Positions 9,040-17,719 of a stretch of DNA of 64,000 nt are shown piece after piece. The stretch is from Pseudomonas sp. B21-015 (GTDB lineage: Bacteria; Pseudomonadota; Gammaproteobacteria; Pseudomonadales; Pseudomonadaceae), in the NCBI RefSeq assembly GCF_024749285.1, contig NZ_CP087196.1, positions 806,001 to 870,000 on the forward strand. Direction: 5' to 3'. Made by a program: the position numbers and the translations under genes. Position 1 is the first letter of the stretch; the number at the start of each line of letters is the position of its first letter. The notes below the pieces were generated by a model. It was given only the letters and a program-made list of their open reading frames with translations, was not told the DNA's origin and made no database searches.

Positions 9040-9663
9040 TCAGATCTGTTTATTGTTGAGGTTGGGTTTGTCCAACGGGCTGGTGCTCAGGAAAAACACC
9101 AAGGAGGAGCGTGTGCCGCTCTCTACCTTGCGTACGCCGTGGGGAATCTCGCAGCGGTTGATCAGCACGTCGGCGTAGTCTGTTTTAAATTGCGATTCGC
9201 GGCCTTCATGCTCGATGAAAAACTCGCCGCCTTCGTATTGCTTGCCGAACTGGATCACCACGGAGTAGCGATATTCCAGGTTGCTGTAGGTATCGATGTG
9301 CTTGCCGATGAAGTTGCCGGCTTCCAGCAGATTGGACTGGCAGCGACGGATAAAACACTCGGCTTCCATGATGCCGTTGAAGAACTCACGGCTTTTTCCC
9401 GAAGAGAGGATCTCCACCACACGTTTGCCGTAAGGATCATTGCGATACACGGGTAACTGGCCTTTTTGATCCTCCATGAAGCGTCCCACCGCGAGAAAGT
9501 TTTCTTCGCCTACATCGCCGATTTCGATGATGGTTTTGGGGATGACCTGGCACGCCGCTTCCATGTACTCCAGCTCTTCTTGAGAAAACAGCTGTGAGGC
9601 CTTGAGGGAGGCGTAGGCGTTGTTCTGCAGTTCGTGGTTAGCAGCTTGGATCGTCTCTTGCAT
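9040..9663 (-). CDS. 2-oxoglutarate/Fe(II)-dependent oxygenase
   Basis: 207 aa, a compact prolyl-4-hydroxylase-like (P4Hc) dioxygenase. The iron triad is visible: HID in FIGKHIDTYSNLEYRYS and the distal histidine in CEIPHGVRKVESGTRSSLVF. The following arginine (SGTRSS) would bind 2-oxoglutarate. The start at 9663 lies three bases after the desaturase stop, so the two are probably co-translated. Such enzymes hydroxylate, desaturate or cyclise small metabolites. It could act on the same substrate as the neighbouring desaturase, but this is inference. Confidence 0.85.
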   Translation of the reverse strand: MQETIQAANHELQNNAYASLKASQLFSQEELEYMEAACQVIPKTIIEIGDVGEENFLAVGRFMEDQKGQLPVYRNDPYGKRVVEILSSGKSREFFNGIMEAECFIRRCQSNLLEAGNFIGKHIDTYSNLEYRYSVVIQFGKQYEGGEFFIEHEGRESQFKTDYADVLINRCEIPHGVRKVESGTRSSLVFFLSTSPLDKPNLNNKQI

Positions 9664-9666
9664 TGC

Positions 9667-10905
9667 TCAGACTCCTTGAGAGGTGGACGTTGGGTACAGG
9701 CTGTTTGGGTTATTGAGAGAAGCAGGTTTCCGAGGGGTAAACGGCTCGACCACCCCTCGGCACAAATGGTCGCGAATCAGGTACAGGCCCGCCATGAACC
9801 CCCAGACTTCGAGGAACGGGCCATAAGGAGAAGGCTGTTGCTCGACGCTGGCGCGATAATTGGCGATATGCCGGTAATGGACGTTGGGGCGGCGGTGGTG
9901 CGCGTCGTGGTTGGGCAAGTCTTGCGGGTACACATACAAGCGCACCGGCAGATCGTAGAGCGCACACTTCAGCACCCAGGCGGCATGGGCGATGACCCCG
10001 CCTTCTGGCGGTGTGCGGCCCTGGAAACGACCCCAGGTCAGCCGGCCATAGTGGCTTTTCTCGCTGCTCCCGGCGTCCCGGTGGTAGAACCACAGGTGCT
10101 CGGTAAACAATTGCAGCCACATGGAGTGCTCAAACAGCACGGCGCGCGGGATCACGTACATCAAGCCAAAGGCTTGCAACCCGCCTGTCGCCCACAGCAG
10201 CGTGAGCAATACGCCCCAGAAACCCCAGCGAAACAGTGCTTCACGACGTTCAAGACGAACAAAGCTGTCGAGCAACGTCCCGCGCCATTGGCGCATCAGG
10301 TAAACGGGGCGAAAGGGCGTGCAGCAGACCCTCCACCAGTAGACCGGTTCAGGCATCCCCGGGTAGAAACCTTGCTCACGGATGAAACGCTGGTCGGGGT
10401 CCGTGTCAGAGCACAACACGTGGATATTGTGGTGTTCGCGTACATGGCTCTGGTTATAGGTGTCCCAGTCCTGGTACAGCAGCGGCGTGGTCAGAAACAG
10501 CCTGGCATAGCGCTGTGCGCGGGCCTTGTCCTTGAGCACTGCGCCATGGGTCAAGTAGTGGAAGGTGGCTTGCATGCTACGCAACCGGTTAACCATCAGG
10601 ACCCAGCCCACCAGCACCAGCAACACCGCCATACCCGTGGAGAAGGCACCCTCCAGAACGGCCTGGCCGAGCAGCACCAGGGCGATCATCACCAACCAGG
10701 TGAACAGCAAATGAGCCACCAGAAAGCGCTCACCGCTCTCATTCATTGCGCTCTTTAACGCCTCGGGTGTGAGTGGCTGACCCTTGCCGGTCAGCCAGGT
10801 CCAGAAACCCTGGAAGGGCAGATGGGCATAGCTGGCACGGACATCGCCCTGTGGCCCGTACTGACAGTAGTGAGTGCATTGACCTGCACTTTCACGGGCG
10901 CTCAT
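9667..10905 (-). CDS. Membrane fatty-acid-desaturase-like (FADS) diiron enzyme
   Basis: 412 aa from the ATG at 10905, which overlaps the stop of the preceding gene as TGATG. The three histidine boxes of the FADS family are present: HYLTH, HVREHH and NHDAHH, with further histidines (HYRH). Several hydrophobic spans indicate an inner-membrane protein. Family members desaturate or hydroxylate acyl chains, but some act on small amino-acid-like metabolites, as RtxC does for dihydrorhizobitoxine. The neighbours (methyltransferase, exporter, Fe/2OG enzyme) fit a specialised-metabolite use better than membrane-lipid desaturation. That substrate guess is uncertain. Confidence 0.82.
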   Translation of the reverse strand: MSARESAGQCTHYCQYGPQGDVRASYAHLPFQGFWTWLTGKGQPLTPEALKSAMNESGERFLVAHLLFTWLVMIALVLLGQAVLEGAFSTGMAVLLVLVGWVLMVNRLRSMQATFHYLTHGAVLKDKARAQRYARLFLTTPLLYQDWDTYNQSHVREHHNIHVLCSDTDPDQRFIREQGFYPGMPEPVYWWRVCCTPFRPVYLMRQWRGTLLDSFVRLERREALFRWGFWGVLLTLLWATGGLQAFGLMYVIPRAVLFEHSMWLQLFTEHLWFYHRDAGSSEKSHYGRLTWGRFQGRTPPEGGVIAHAAWVLKCALYDLPVRLYVYPQDLPNHDAHHRRPNVHYRHIANYRASVEQQPSPYGPFLEVWGFMAGLYLIRDHLCRGVVEPFTPRKPASLNNPNSLYPTSTSQGV

Positions 10906-12104
10906 CAGTAAACCCTGGTCAGATAAAGGACAGGAATGGTGCTGTACAGCCAATAGAAGGGTTGCATGCGATTGTGATCCGCACCGATAACAATCGGGTT
11001 GGTCCACTGCTGGGCAAACACCTTGCCGATGGCCGCATACTCCGCACCCTGGGCATACAGGATCTGCATCAGCTCTTCGTTGCTGCGCTGCTGGTGCCAG
11101 GCCTGATAGAGCGGCAGTCGTGCACTGAAGATGGAGGCATAGTCGAGATCATCCTCGACGATGCAGCCGTTATCCTGATGTGCCAGGCGCTGTTGGGCTT
11201 CTGCCGTCAGTGCATGCCAGCAGTCCTCGCCACCGGCGGCTTCGGCGATCATGATCGACTCGGCGCCAGGACCGAGAACGTCGAGGATCTTCTGCTGGCT
11301 GATACGCAGTTTGTGAGCGAAGCCTTCGCGTGTTTCCTTGAGGCGGTTCAGGGTACTGGCGTCAAACCCTTCAAAATCCCCGGCCGCCACGGCGATCCGT
11401 GCATCGATGCCGTGCTTTTGCAGCACTGCTTGCAGGTCAGGCAGGGTCTTGACCACACGTCCGGCCACCAGCCCGATGCCTTCGCCCAAGTGCTCGAAGG
11501 TATAGCGCAGGCGGCCATTCTTGTTTTCGTAGCCATAATCAGGGCACACCGGGGAGACCAGGGTAATGGTTTCACCGGCCAGTCCCTTGGCCAGAGCCTG
11601 GGCAAAACGCGCGACGAAGTGGGGCGCTGATTGGGCAAATGACAAACGCTCAAAGGCCTGCTCAAGATCCACCACCAACTCGTCCGGCAGTTCTCGCATG
11701 GCGGGGTATCGCACTTTCAAGGCCGGGGTCGTGGCGGTGTTGTCGTTGATGGCGCACAGCAACAAGTTCAATAACGAAGGTCGGCTTTGGTTGATGTATG
11801 GCTTGTCCAGAATCAAGGTTTTCTTGCCCTGAGTGGAGCGAACCTGCCATTGAAAACCGGGGAATTTAGACTGAATGAAACGATAAAACGGCATGTAACG
11901 AGGAAGCCCCGTCTGGCCATCGTCCGAGTGTTGGAACTGGGCATAAACAGCTGACAACTTTGACACTTCACTTTCAATGCAAAGTGCCTGTACCAAGTCA
12001 GCCGGAGGCTGCTGGGAAAGTGAAATAGGTGACAGCACGCGCTTGCTGATCAACTTATGGGTGAGTTTGTTTCTGACATAGTAGTGGGCGAGAGATTGGC
12101 TCAT
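10905..12104 (-). CDS. Unrecognised 399-aa protein of the metabolite cluster
   Basis: A 399-aa soluble-looking protein with no signal peptide or membrane segment. I do not recognise the family. Visible features are a conserved-looking block TITLVSPVCPDYGYE (about residues 180-195), the glycine-rich HLGEGIGLVAGR that follows, VAAGDFEGFD, and a hydrophobic C-terminal end (WLYSTIPVLYLTRVY). It starts four bases after the dehydrogenase stop and its own stop overlaps the desaturase start, so it is clearly part of the operon. Its central position suggests it makes the committed step or scaffold, but no reaction can be assigned from what I see. Confidence 0.75.
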   Translation of the reverse strand: MSQSLAHYYVRNKLTHKLISKRVLSPISLSQQPPADLVQALCIESEVSKLSAVYAQFQHSDDGQTGLPRYMPFYRFIQSKFPGFQWQVRSTQGKKTLILDKPYINQSRPSLLNLLLCAINDNTATTPALKVRYPAMRELPDELVVDLEQAFERLSFAQSAPHFVARFAQALAKGLAGETITLVSPVCPDYGYENKNGRLRYTFEHLGEGIGLVAGRVVKTLPDLQAVLQKHGIDARIAVAAGDFEGFDASTLNRLKETREGFAHKLRISQQKILDVLGPGAESIMIAEAAGGEDCWHALTAEAQQRLAHQDNGCIVEDDLDYASIFSARLPLYQAWHQQRSNEELMQILYAQGAEYAAIGKVFAQQWTNPIVIGADHNRMQPFYWLYSTIPVLYLTRVY

Positions 12105-12108
12105 GGGA

Positions 12109-12849
12109 TCACCGGTATGAAAGTTCCTGATCAGCAGGCATTAGTTCAATAAGATTAATATTGACGTGGGTGGGCTGATGCAGGGCCCAGAGGATCGAGT
12201 TGGCAACATCCATCGGCTCAAGCGGCGTCAGGGTGCTGTACACCCGGTCGGCTCTGGCTTGATCGCCAGCAAATTGAACCAAGGCGAATTCTGAGCGGGT
12301 TTTACCAGGTGCGATGTTGGTCAGCCGGACCCGAGCGCCCACCAGTTCGGTGCGCAGGCATTGTCCGAAGTGGTCGACAAAGGCCTTGGATGCCGCATAG
12401 ACATGGCCGCCGGCGTAGTGATAATGAGCGCCAATCGAGGTCAGGTTGATAATGTGCCCGCGTCCACTTTCTATCAGCTTGGGTAATACCGCCCGAGTGA
12501 CATTGATCAAACCGTGAACATTGGTCTCCAGCATGGTGGATATTTGAGCATCCGAGACTTCCAGTAACGTCCCTTGTCCCTGAAGTAAGCCGGCGCTATT
12601 GATGAGTTTGCTGATGGCGGCAAATGCATCGGGGAGTTGTTTCAGTTGTGTGTTGAGTGCGTCGATGTCACGCACATCACAGCTGAGGGGATAAAAACGT
12701 TCACCCAGTTCGTCGGCCAGTGCATTGAGGCGCTCGGTTCTGCGCCCGATCCCAACTACCTTGTTTCCCTGTTCTATCAACTTTCTGGCGCAGGCCAGAC
12801 CAATGCCTGATGTCACTCCGGTGACAACCACTGTTTCATCAGTGTTCAA
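12109..12849 (-). CDS. Short-chain dehydrogenase/reductase (SDR), TTG start
   Basis: 246 aa starting at a TTG (12849) placed six bases after a perfect AAGGAG. An upstream ATG extension adds about 65 residues unlike any SDR, so the TTG is preferred. The Rossmann glycine motif is TGVTSGIG, the NSAG-like motif is NSAGLLQG, and the catalytic Ser-Tyr-Lys set is in NLTSIGAHYHYAGGHVYAASK. It resembles serine or 3-hydroxy acid dehydrogenases of the YdfG type. It is the first gene of the minus-strand cluster and starts 313 bases from the left IS fragment. Likely an NAD(P)-dependent oxidoreduction of a pathway intermediate. Confidence 0.88.
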   Translation of the reverse strand: MNTDETVVVTGVTSGIGLACARKLIEQGNKVVGIGRRTERLNALADELGERFYPLSCDVRDIDALNTQLKQLPDAFAAISKLINSAGLLQGQGTLLEVSDAQISTMLETNVHGLINVTRAVLPKLIESGRGHIINLTSIGAHYHYAGGHVYAASKAFVDHFGQCLRTELVGARVRLTNIAPGKTRSEFALVQFAGDQARADRVYSTLTPLEPMDVANSILWALHQPTHVNINLIELMPADQELSYR

Positions 12850-13161
12850 TTGAAGCTCCTTTTTTATTGCATTTTTATCGGTACTTGGCGAACTGAGGCG
12901 TGGGTGCCTGATGACGAACTGCAGATTAGGGAGCTTGGCGAGGGAAGTACCGGTACGGCGACGGGCATGGGCAACGAACTGTATCGTTGCGCGACCATGA
13001 CAGTTGGAGGGCCGTTTGTTTCGATAGCGCGCGGGTGTGCGTGCGCGCACAGATCGATGCCTGTGAGAAAGGCCTCACCAGGGGAAAAGGTCAGGAGAGT
13101 GGTGGGGGGAGGATTATTCCGGGCATTAAAAATGCCGGCTTGTGGGCGGCGTTATTTGTAG
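12850..13161. other. Upstream region of the metabolite operon, no gene
   Basis: This 312-base stretch separates the first gene of the minus-strand cluster from the IS3-family fragment. It must hold the cluster promoter, but I could not place convincing -35 and -10 boxes. An imperfect hairpin with an A/T-rich loop (GCATTAAAAATGCC, 13126-13139) lies close to the IS end. Short open frames here look like noise. Confidence 0.5.
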
Positions 13162-13818
<657 letters not shown>

Positions 13819-13860
13819 GGCCACTCAGTCAGTTCGCTGGCCGAGTGGCTTTTTTATTTT
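13819..13860 (+). terminator. Rho-independent terminator
   Basis: GCCACTC and GAGTGGC form the outer stem, with further pairing inside, followed by TTTTTTATTTT. It faces the plus strand and would stop transcripts arriving from the left, insulating the peptide operon that begins just downstream. Confidence 0.7.
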
Positions 13861-13879
13861 CAGAGGCAGGAGGTCCACC

Positions 13880-13903
13880 ATGCTCAAAAATGGCGTCTGC
13901 TAG
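13880..13903 (+). other. Seven-codon mini-ORF with a strong ribosome-binding site
   Basis: ATG at 13880 is preceded by AGGAGG with a six-base spacer, which is nearly ideal, yet the frame encodes only MLKNGVC before TAG. It lies between the terminator and the 60-aa peptide gene. It may be a leader peptide or the stump of a broken gene. The strong ribosome-binding site makes translation likely; function is unknown. Confidence 0.4.
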
Positions 13904-13991
13904 TCTGCTAACGTGTCCTACACTTCTTCAGGATCAGGCTTTGCCGTCCGGCTATCAACGCCTTGGTCAAAACATAATGAAAGGAGTCATC

Positions 13992-14174
13992 ATGAAAGAC
14001 AACGAGCATCGCCCACTGGAAGCAAAAGAAGTGGTGATTCAGGTCCCCAAAGGAACCGCCGATAATGTTCGAATTGTAGAAACAGACTCTACACTAGGTA
14101 GCGAAATCACAGTACGAGTAAGCAAGAAGCGTGTTGCAAGCAAGATGGCGGTGGTAGGAGTGATCGTTAAGTAG
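13992..14174 (+). CDS. 60-aa peptide, possible precursor or small partner protein
   Basis: The ATG at 13992 follows AAAGGAG with a good spacer, giving a 60-residue peptide that starts MKDNEHRPLEAKEVVIQVPK and ends in a basic stretch (SKKRVASK) and a hydrophobic tail (MAVVGVIVK). It has no cysteine, signal peptide or recognisable family. The longer frame that starts upstream at 13776 runs through the terminator and mini-ORF and is rejected. It lies 81 bases before the first diiron-type gene, on the same strand and without a terminator between them. A role as ribosomal-peptide precursor is a hypothesis from position and size; a small stand-alone protein is the alternative. Confidence 0.65.
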   Translation: MKDNEHRPLEAKEVVIQVPKGTADNVRIVETDSTLGSEITVRVSKKRVASKMAVVGVIVK

Positions 14175-14255
14175 TCAGCTAAAAAGCAGCGGCGAGTAGG
14201 TCATTTGCTCGTCGTTGCTCCAATTCACTCGCGCAATGGATTTGCCGGAGAATTT

Positions 14256-15257
14256 ATGCCAACAACCGAACTACCTTTGCTCCGTGCCGATGCACAACTG
14301 AGAATTGTCGATCAGGCACTTGAGATTGAAATAGAAGATACGGTGTTTACCCTTTCTGGCGCCCCGCCAACCCGTCTGCGACAGGCAATCGCTTCGCTTA
14401 ATGGACTTACCGACATCGAAACCGCAGGCAAACAAAGTGGATTGGCGATCGACTCCCTGCACGCAATTGTGACGCAAATGACTAATCTGGGTGCACTGCA
14501 CAAAATGGCTGCACCCGTTGACACCACACTCAGCCCGCAGGCATTTGCTAGCTTATGCCGCCGCTTATATTCCCATTGGAAACTGCGCCTATTTTCCCAT
14601 CCATTGTGGATCGGTTTGACCGATGGCAGCCTGCCCCGTCCAGTATTTATTGGTTGGGTAATTGAATCCTGGTTCTTTATTGAAAACGTCATGGACAGAC
14701 TGCCCATGGCGATTGCACACACTGAAAGCCGCGCAATTCGTTCCATTTTCGCCCAACATTTTTCCGAAGAATGGGATCACTTCAAGTTTTTCGAGCTCTC
14801 GCTGGATGCACTGGACGTTGGGCCTGAGTTGCGGGCGCAACTTCAACCCTTGCCATCTACCCGTGCCATTCAGAACTTAATGCGTGCGGCGGCACGTCGT
14901 GATTGTTTGCGTTATGTCACCTGCTCAGGCTTTCTGGAGTCCACCGGACGCGACCGTGACACTGCACGCATGTTCTTTGACCTAGTCGGCCAGTTCTACG
15001 ACAACGACCATCGTCAGGCAGTAAAACCGATGGCCGATCACGTCTCGCTAGACGAAGACTACGGTCATGGCGATTTCGTTGAAAAGGTGGTCACGCAAAC
15101 CGGGGCAATTCCGCTAGAGCGTGCGCTGGCCGCTCTGCGCGACGCCTATGCGCTAGTAGAAACGCTAGAGATGTGGTCAGACGATATCCTCAAGTTTTAT
15201 CAAACTGCTAATGCCTTCCCGCTGAGGGCATTACGAACTTACAGGGGAATGCAGTGA
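14256..15257 (+). CDS. Haem-oxygenase-like diiron oxidase (HDO) with extra N-terminal domain, copy 1
   Basis: 333 aa; the ATG at 14256 has GGAG five bases upstream. Residues about 95-315 look like the TenA/PqqC/CADD helical fold of iron-containing redox enzymes. Candidate ligands by eye are Glu137, Glu172-x2-His175, Glu228, and His262-x3-Asp266-x4-His271, which would be a full diiron set. Residues 1-85 form a separate alpha/beta region ending TQMTNLGALHK, reminiscent of PqqD-like winged-helix peptide-binding domains; this resemblance is weak. Known HDOs carry out N-oxygenation, C-C cleavage or amine-forming rearrangements. Its stop overlaps the next start. Codon use is lower in GC than in core genes. 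Confidence 0.78.
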   Translation: MPTTELPLLRADAQLRIVDQALEIEIEDTVFTLSGAPPTRLRQAIASLNGLTDIETAGKQSGLAIDSLHAIVTQMTNLGALHKMAAPVDTTLSPQAFASLCRRLYSHWKLRLFSHPLWIGLTDGSLPRPVFIGWVIESWFFIENVMDRLPMAIAHTESRAIRSIFAQHFSEEWDHFKFFELSLDALDVGPELRAQLQPLPSTRAIQNLMRAAARRDCLRYVTCSGFLESTGRDRDTARMFFDLVGQFYDNDHRQAVKPMADHVSLDEDYGHGDFVEKVVTQTGAIPLERALAALRDAYALVETLEMWSDDILKFYQTANAFPLRALRTYRGMQ

Positions 15258-16270
15258 GTACACTTGCCAATCGCCGCTACCTTTTGTCGCCAATTTGCCG
15301 AATACAGTCTTCTGAGCGCAGCGTAATAGTCACCTGCAATGAAGAAGAGATTCTGATTGATACCAGCTTCCAGCCGCAAATCTCAGAATTGCTCACGGCA
15401 TTGCGTACATCAAACTGCCCCGCAGATTTTCTGGTCAAGCAGGGCATTACACAAATTAATATGCTGGATCCGGCGCTGCAGGCCCTATTGGAGTCGGACT
15501 TACTTCTGGATGTTGACCGCGCATGTGAGGCAACCTGTCGCCACGAGCTGAATGACGCTTTGCAGGCAGAAGCCCGCTTCTGGGCCAAGCCTATCTTCGA
15601 GCAGCCGTTCTGGGAGCAATTGCTGTCCGGACAGTGTTCGCCATCGCAAATTTTGGGTTGGGGGGTCGAGTTCTATCATTTTGTCGATGCGGCCAACGAC
15701 TACATGCCTCTGGGGGTGTCACATACCCGAGAGCTGCGACAGTTGCGTGGCCCGATTGCCAGCCATTACATCGAAGAGATGAACCACGGCAAAATCTTTT
15801 TGGAGGGTTTAGCACGCTGCGGCCTTCAGCACGAATCGGTATTGGTTGCCCCACCCTTGCCCCATACCCGTGCGCTCATCAACCAGCTGATCGAATACGC
15901 TTACGAGGGGGAACTGGCGTACACCTCTAGCTTTGCAATCATGCAGTCGGGACTCACCCAGCCGTCCATAGCCGTGCTTGACGAGTTCTACGGGCGACTC
16001 AAAGCTTATTATCCTTATGCGGCAGGCTTATTTGACGCCTTTCACCGCCATGCCAGCCTAGACGTAGAGCTGGGTCATGAAAAAACTGTATTCATGCGCT
16101 TATGCTTGGAAGGGCCACTGCTGGCACCGGTGCAAATCCGTAGGGCGAGTACGGTCATGCGCAGCCTGGCCGAATCGTTCATGTTGTTCTTCGATGGTAT
16201 TAACAAGTATTACGGCACCACCGAAGGTTTTACACCGCGCCGCGCCTTGCAATTGGAGGGCTTGGTATGA
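15254..16270 (+). CDS. Haem-oxygenase-like diiron oxidase (HDO), copy 2, with altered ligand set
   Basis: 338 aa from a GTG that overlaps the stop of copy 1 (GTGA). It aligns with copy 1 along its length at low identity: Glu139, Glu175-x2-His178, and His266-x3-Asp270-x4-His275 match. The position equal to Glu228 of copy 1 is Gln231 (AIMQSG), at exactly the same spacing of 53 residues from the histidine. One carboxylate ligand may thus be missing, although Glu218 or Glu220 could substitute. The first 90 residues again form a separate domain (ERSVIVTCNEEEILIDTSFQ). The two may work as a heterodimer or in successive steps; this is inference. Confidence 0.76.
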   Translation: MSTLANRRYLLSPICRIQSSERSVIVTCNEEEILIDTSFQPQISELLTALRTSNCPADFLVKQGITQINMLDPALQALLESDLLLDVDRACEATCRHELNDALQAEARFWAKPIFEQPFWEQLLSGQCSPSQILGWGVEFYHFVDAANDYMPLGVSHTRELRQLRGPIASHYIEEMNHGKIFLEGLARCGLQHESVLVAPPLPHTRALINQLIEYAYEGELAYTSSFAIMQSGLTQPSIAVLDEFYGRLKAYYPYAAGLFDAFHRHASLDVELGHEKTVFMRLCLEGPLLAPVQIRRASTVMRSLAESFMLFFDGINKYYGTTEGFTPRRALQLEGLV

Positions 16271-17598
16271 GCCATGCCAGCAAGGCGGAGCAGGCATTAC
16301 TGGCACGCTACTGCAATACCCTGCATAGCGGATGCGTCTGGTCCAGCGGCGACAACCCACTGGCAGGCGGCAGCGGCCACGATAGTTGGCGCATGGAGCC
16401 GTTTCCTGTCGTGTTCGAACGCGGGCGAGGTGTTTACAAGTGGGACACCAGCGGTAAACGTTACCTCGACCTGTGGATGGGGCACGGTGCCTTGATGTTT
16501 GGCAACGCACACCCAGCAGTGGTAGCCGCAGTCGCCAAGCAGATAGCACAAGGGCAGCATCTGGGGGGGGTACACCACTTACACTTTGCCTGGGCCGAAC
16601 GTATCCGACACTATTTTCCGTCCTGCGAACAACTGCGCTTTACTGCCTCCGGCTCAGAGGCCGCCCAACTGGCGCTGAGAATCGCTAGAGTCAGCACTGG
16701 TCGGGGGCGGATTGTACGGGTTGACGGCCACTTCCACGGCTGGTTCGATGACTGCCTAGCACATATGCTGCCAGCAGCCAGCGCCGGGTTTAATCCCGGC
16801 GTGGAAGACCACGTTGGTATTGTGCCTCCCATGGACATCTCTGCTGTAGAAAAAGAGTTGGCAGAATACGACGTCGCGGCATTGATCCTGGAGCCAGGAG
16901 GAGGCAGCTCAGGCACGCTAGCTTGGACTGCCGAGTATTTGGCTACGCTACGCCAATTGTGCGATCGCTACGGCACACTGTTGATCTTTGATGAGGTTAT
17001 CAGTGGTTTTCGCTATCACTTGGGTGGAGTTCAGGCAATGAGCAATGTCTACCCAGACCTGACCTTGCTGGCAAAAATATCCGCAGGCGGTATGCCAGGC
17101 GCGCTGGTTGGGGGTTCTACCGAGCTAATGTCTGTGTTTGCCAACCACCATATCACCCATAGCGGCACGTTCAATGGCTGTCCTATAACGGCAGCGGCAG
17201 CACTGGCAACGCTAGAACTGATCGGGGAGGGCGAACCAATAACGCTGGCAAACCGCACTGCTGGCGTTTTGGCAGACGCCATCAACGCCGCAGCAGAGTC
17301 TGTCGGCGTGGACGTCATGGCCTATGCGCAAAGCTCGATTTTCCACCTGGTGATAGGCGCACGCGCACAGGGAGTGGCTGTAGCGCCAGGGGTAGAAGCA
17401 GTGCGCCTTGCTGCACAGCACGCACCACTGCACAGGCTATTGCGTATGGCGCTAATGCTGGAAGGCGTGGACTGCCATGCCAGCCACGGTTGGTTGTCGG
17501 CGTTGCACGAGCAGTCGCACATAGACGAGGCCGCCAGCGCATTCTGTCGCGCCTTCGAGCAGTTGCGCTACATACCAGTGTTCGAGCCGTCTTTCTGA
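16267..17598 (+). CDS. Class III aminotransferase, glutamate-1-semialdehyde-aminomutase-like
   Basis: 443 aa, start ATG overlapping the previous stop (ATGA). It has the class III fold with HFHGWFDD, Asp242 in IFDEVISGFR and the PLP lysine Lys270 in LLAKISAGGMPGA. This pattern is shared with glutamate-1-semialdehyde aminomutases, but its place in a four-gene coupled unit argues for a specialised substrate rather than haem synthesis. It could transaminate an aldehyde or keto product of the diiron enzymes, or supply an amine to them. A 121-base gap with a GC-rich hairpin-like region separates it from the dehydrogenase gene. Confidence 0.86.
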   Translation: MSHASKAEQALLARYCNTLHSGCVWSSGDNPLAGGSGHDSWRMEPFPVVFERGRGVYKWDTSGKRYLDLWMGHGALMFGNAHPAVVAAVAKQIAQGQHLGGVHHLHFAWAERIRHYFPSCEQLRFTASGSEAAQLALRIARVSTGRGRIVRVDGHFHGWFDDCLAHMLPAASAGFNPGVEDHVGIVPPMDISAVEKELAEYDVAALILEPGGGSSGTLAWTAEYLATLRQLCDRYGTLLIFDEVISGFRYHLGGVQAMSNVYPDLTLLAKISAGGMPGALVGGSTELMSVFANHHITHSGTFNGCPITAAAALATLELIGEGEPITLANRTAGVLADAINAAAESVGVDVMAYAQSSIFHLVIGARAQGVAVAPGVEAVRLAAQHAPLHRLLRMALMLEGVDCHASHGWLSALHEQSHIDEAASAFCRAFEQLRYIPVFEPSF

Positions 17599-17719
17599 CA
17601 CGACGCAAAGTCATAGCATTGCTTGGTGTGCCGTAGCGAGCGCACGCCCGGCAGTCTCACTCTTCTAGCCGGGGGCCTAAGACCCGCCCGCTAGTGTCAC
17701 ACCTGAGAGAGGGCTACCC

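Noticed and set aside
14256..16270. PQQ biosynthesis (PqqC) locus
   Set aside because: Although the fold is related, no pqqA-type peptide with the Glu-x3-Tyr motif, PqqB, PqqD or PqqE gene is present.
16267..17598. Housekeeping glutamate-1-semialdehyde aminomutase (hemL)
   Set aside because: Translational coupling to the diiron genes and lower-GC codon use argue for a specialised paralogue.
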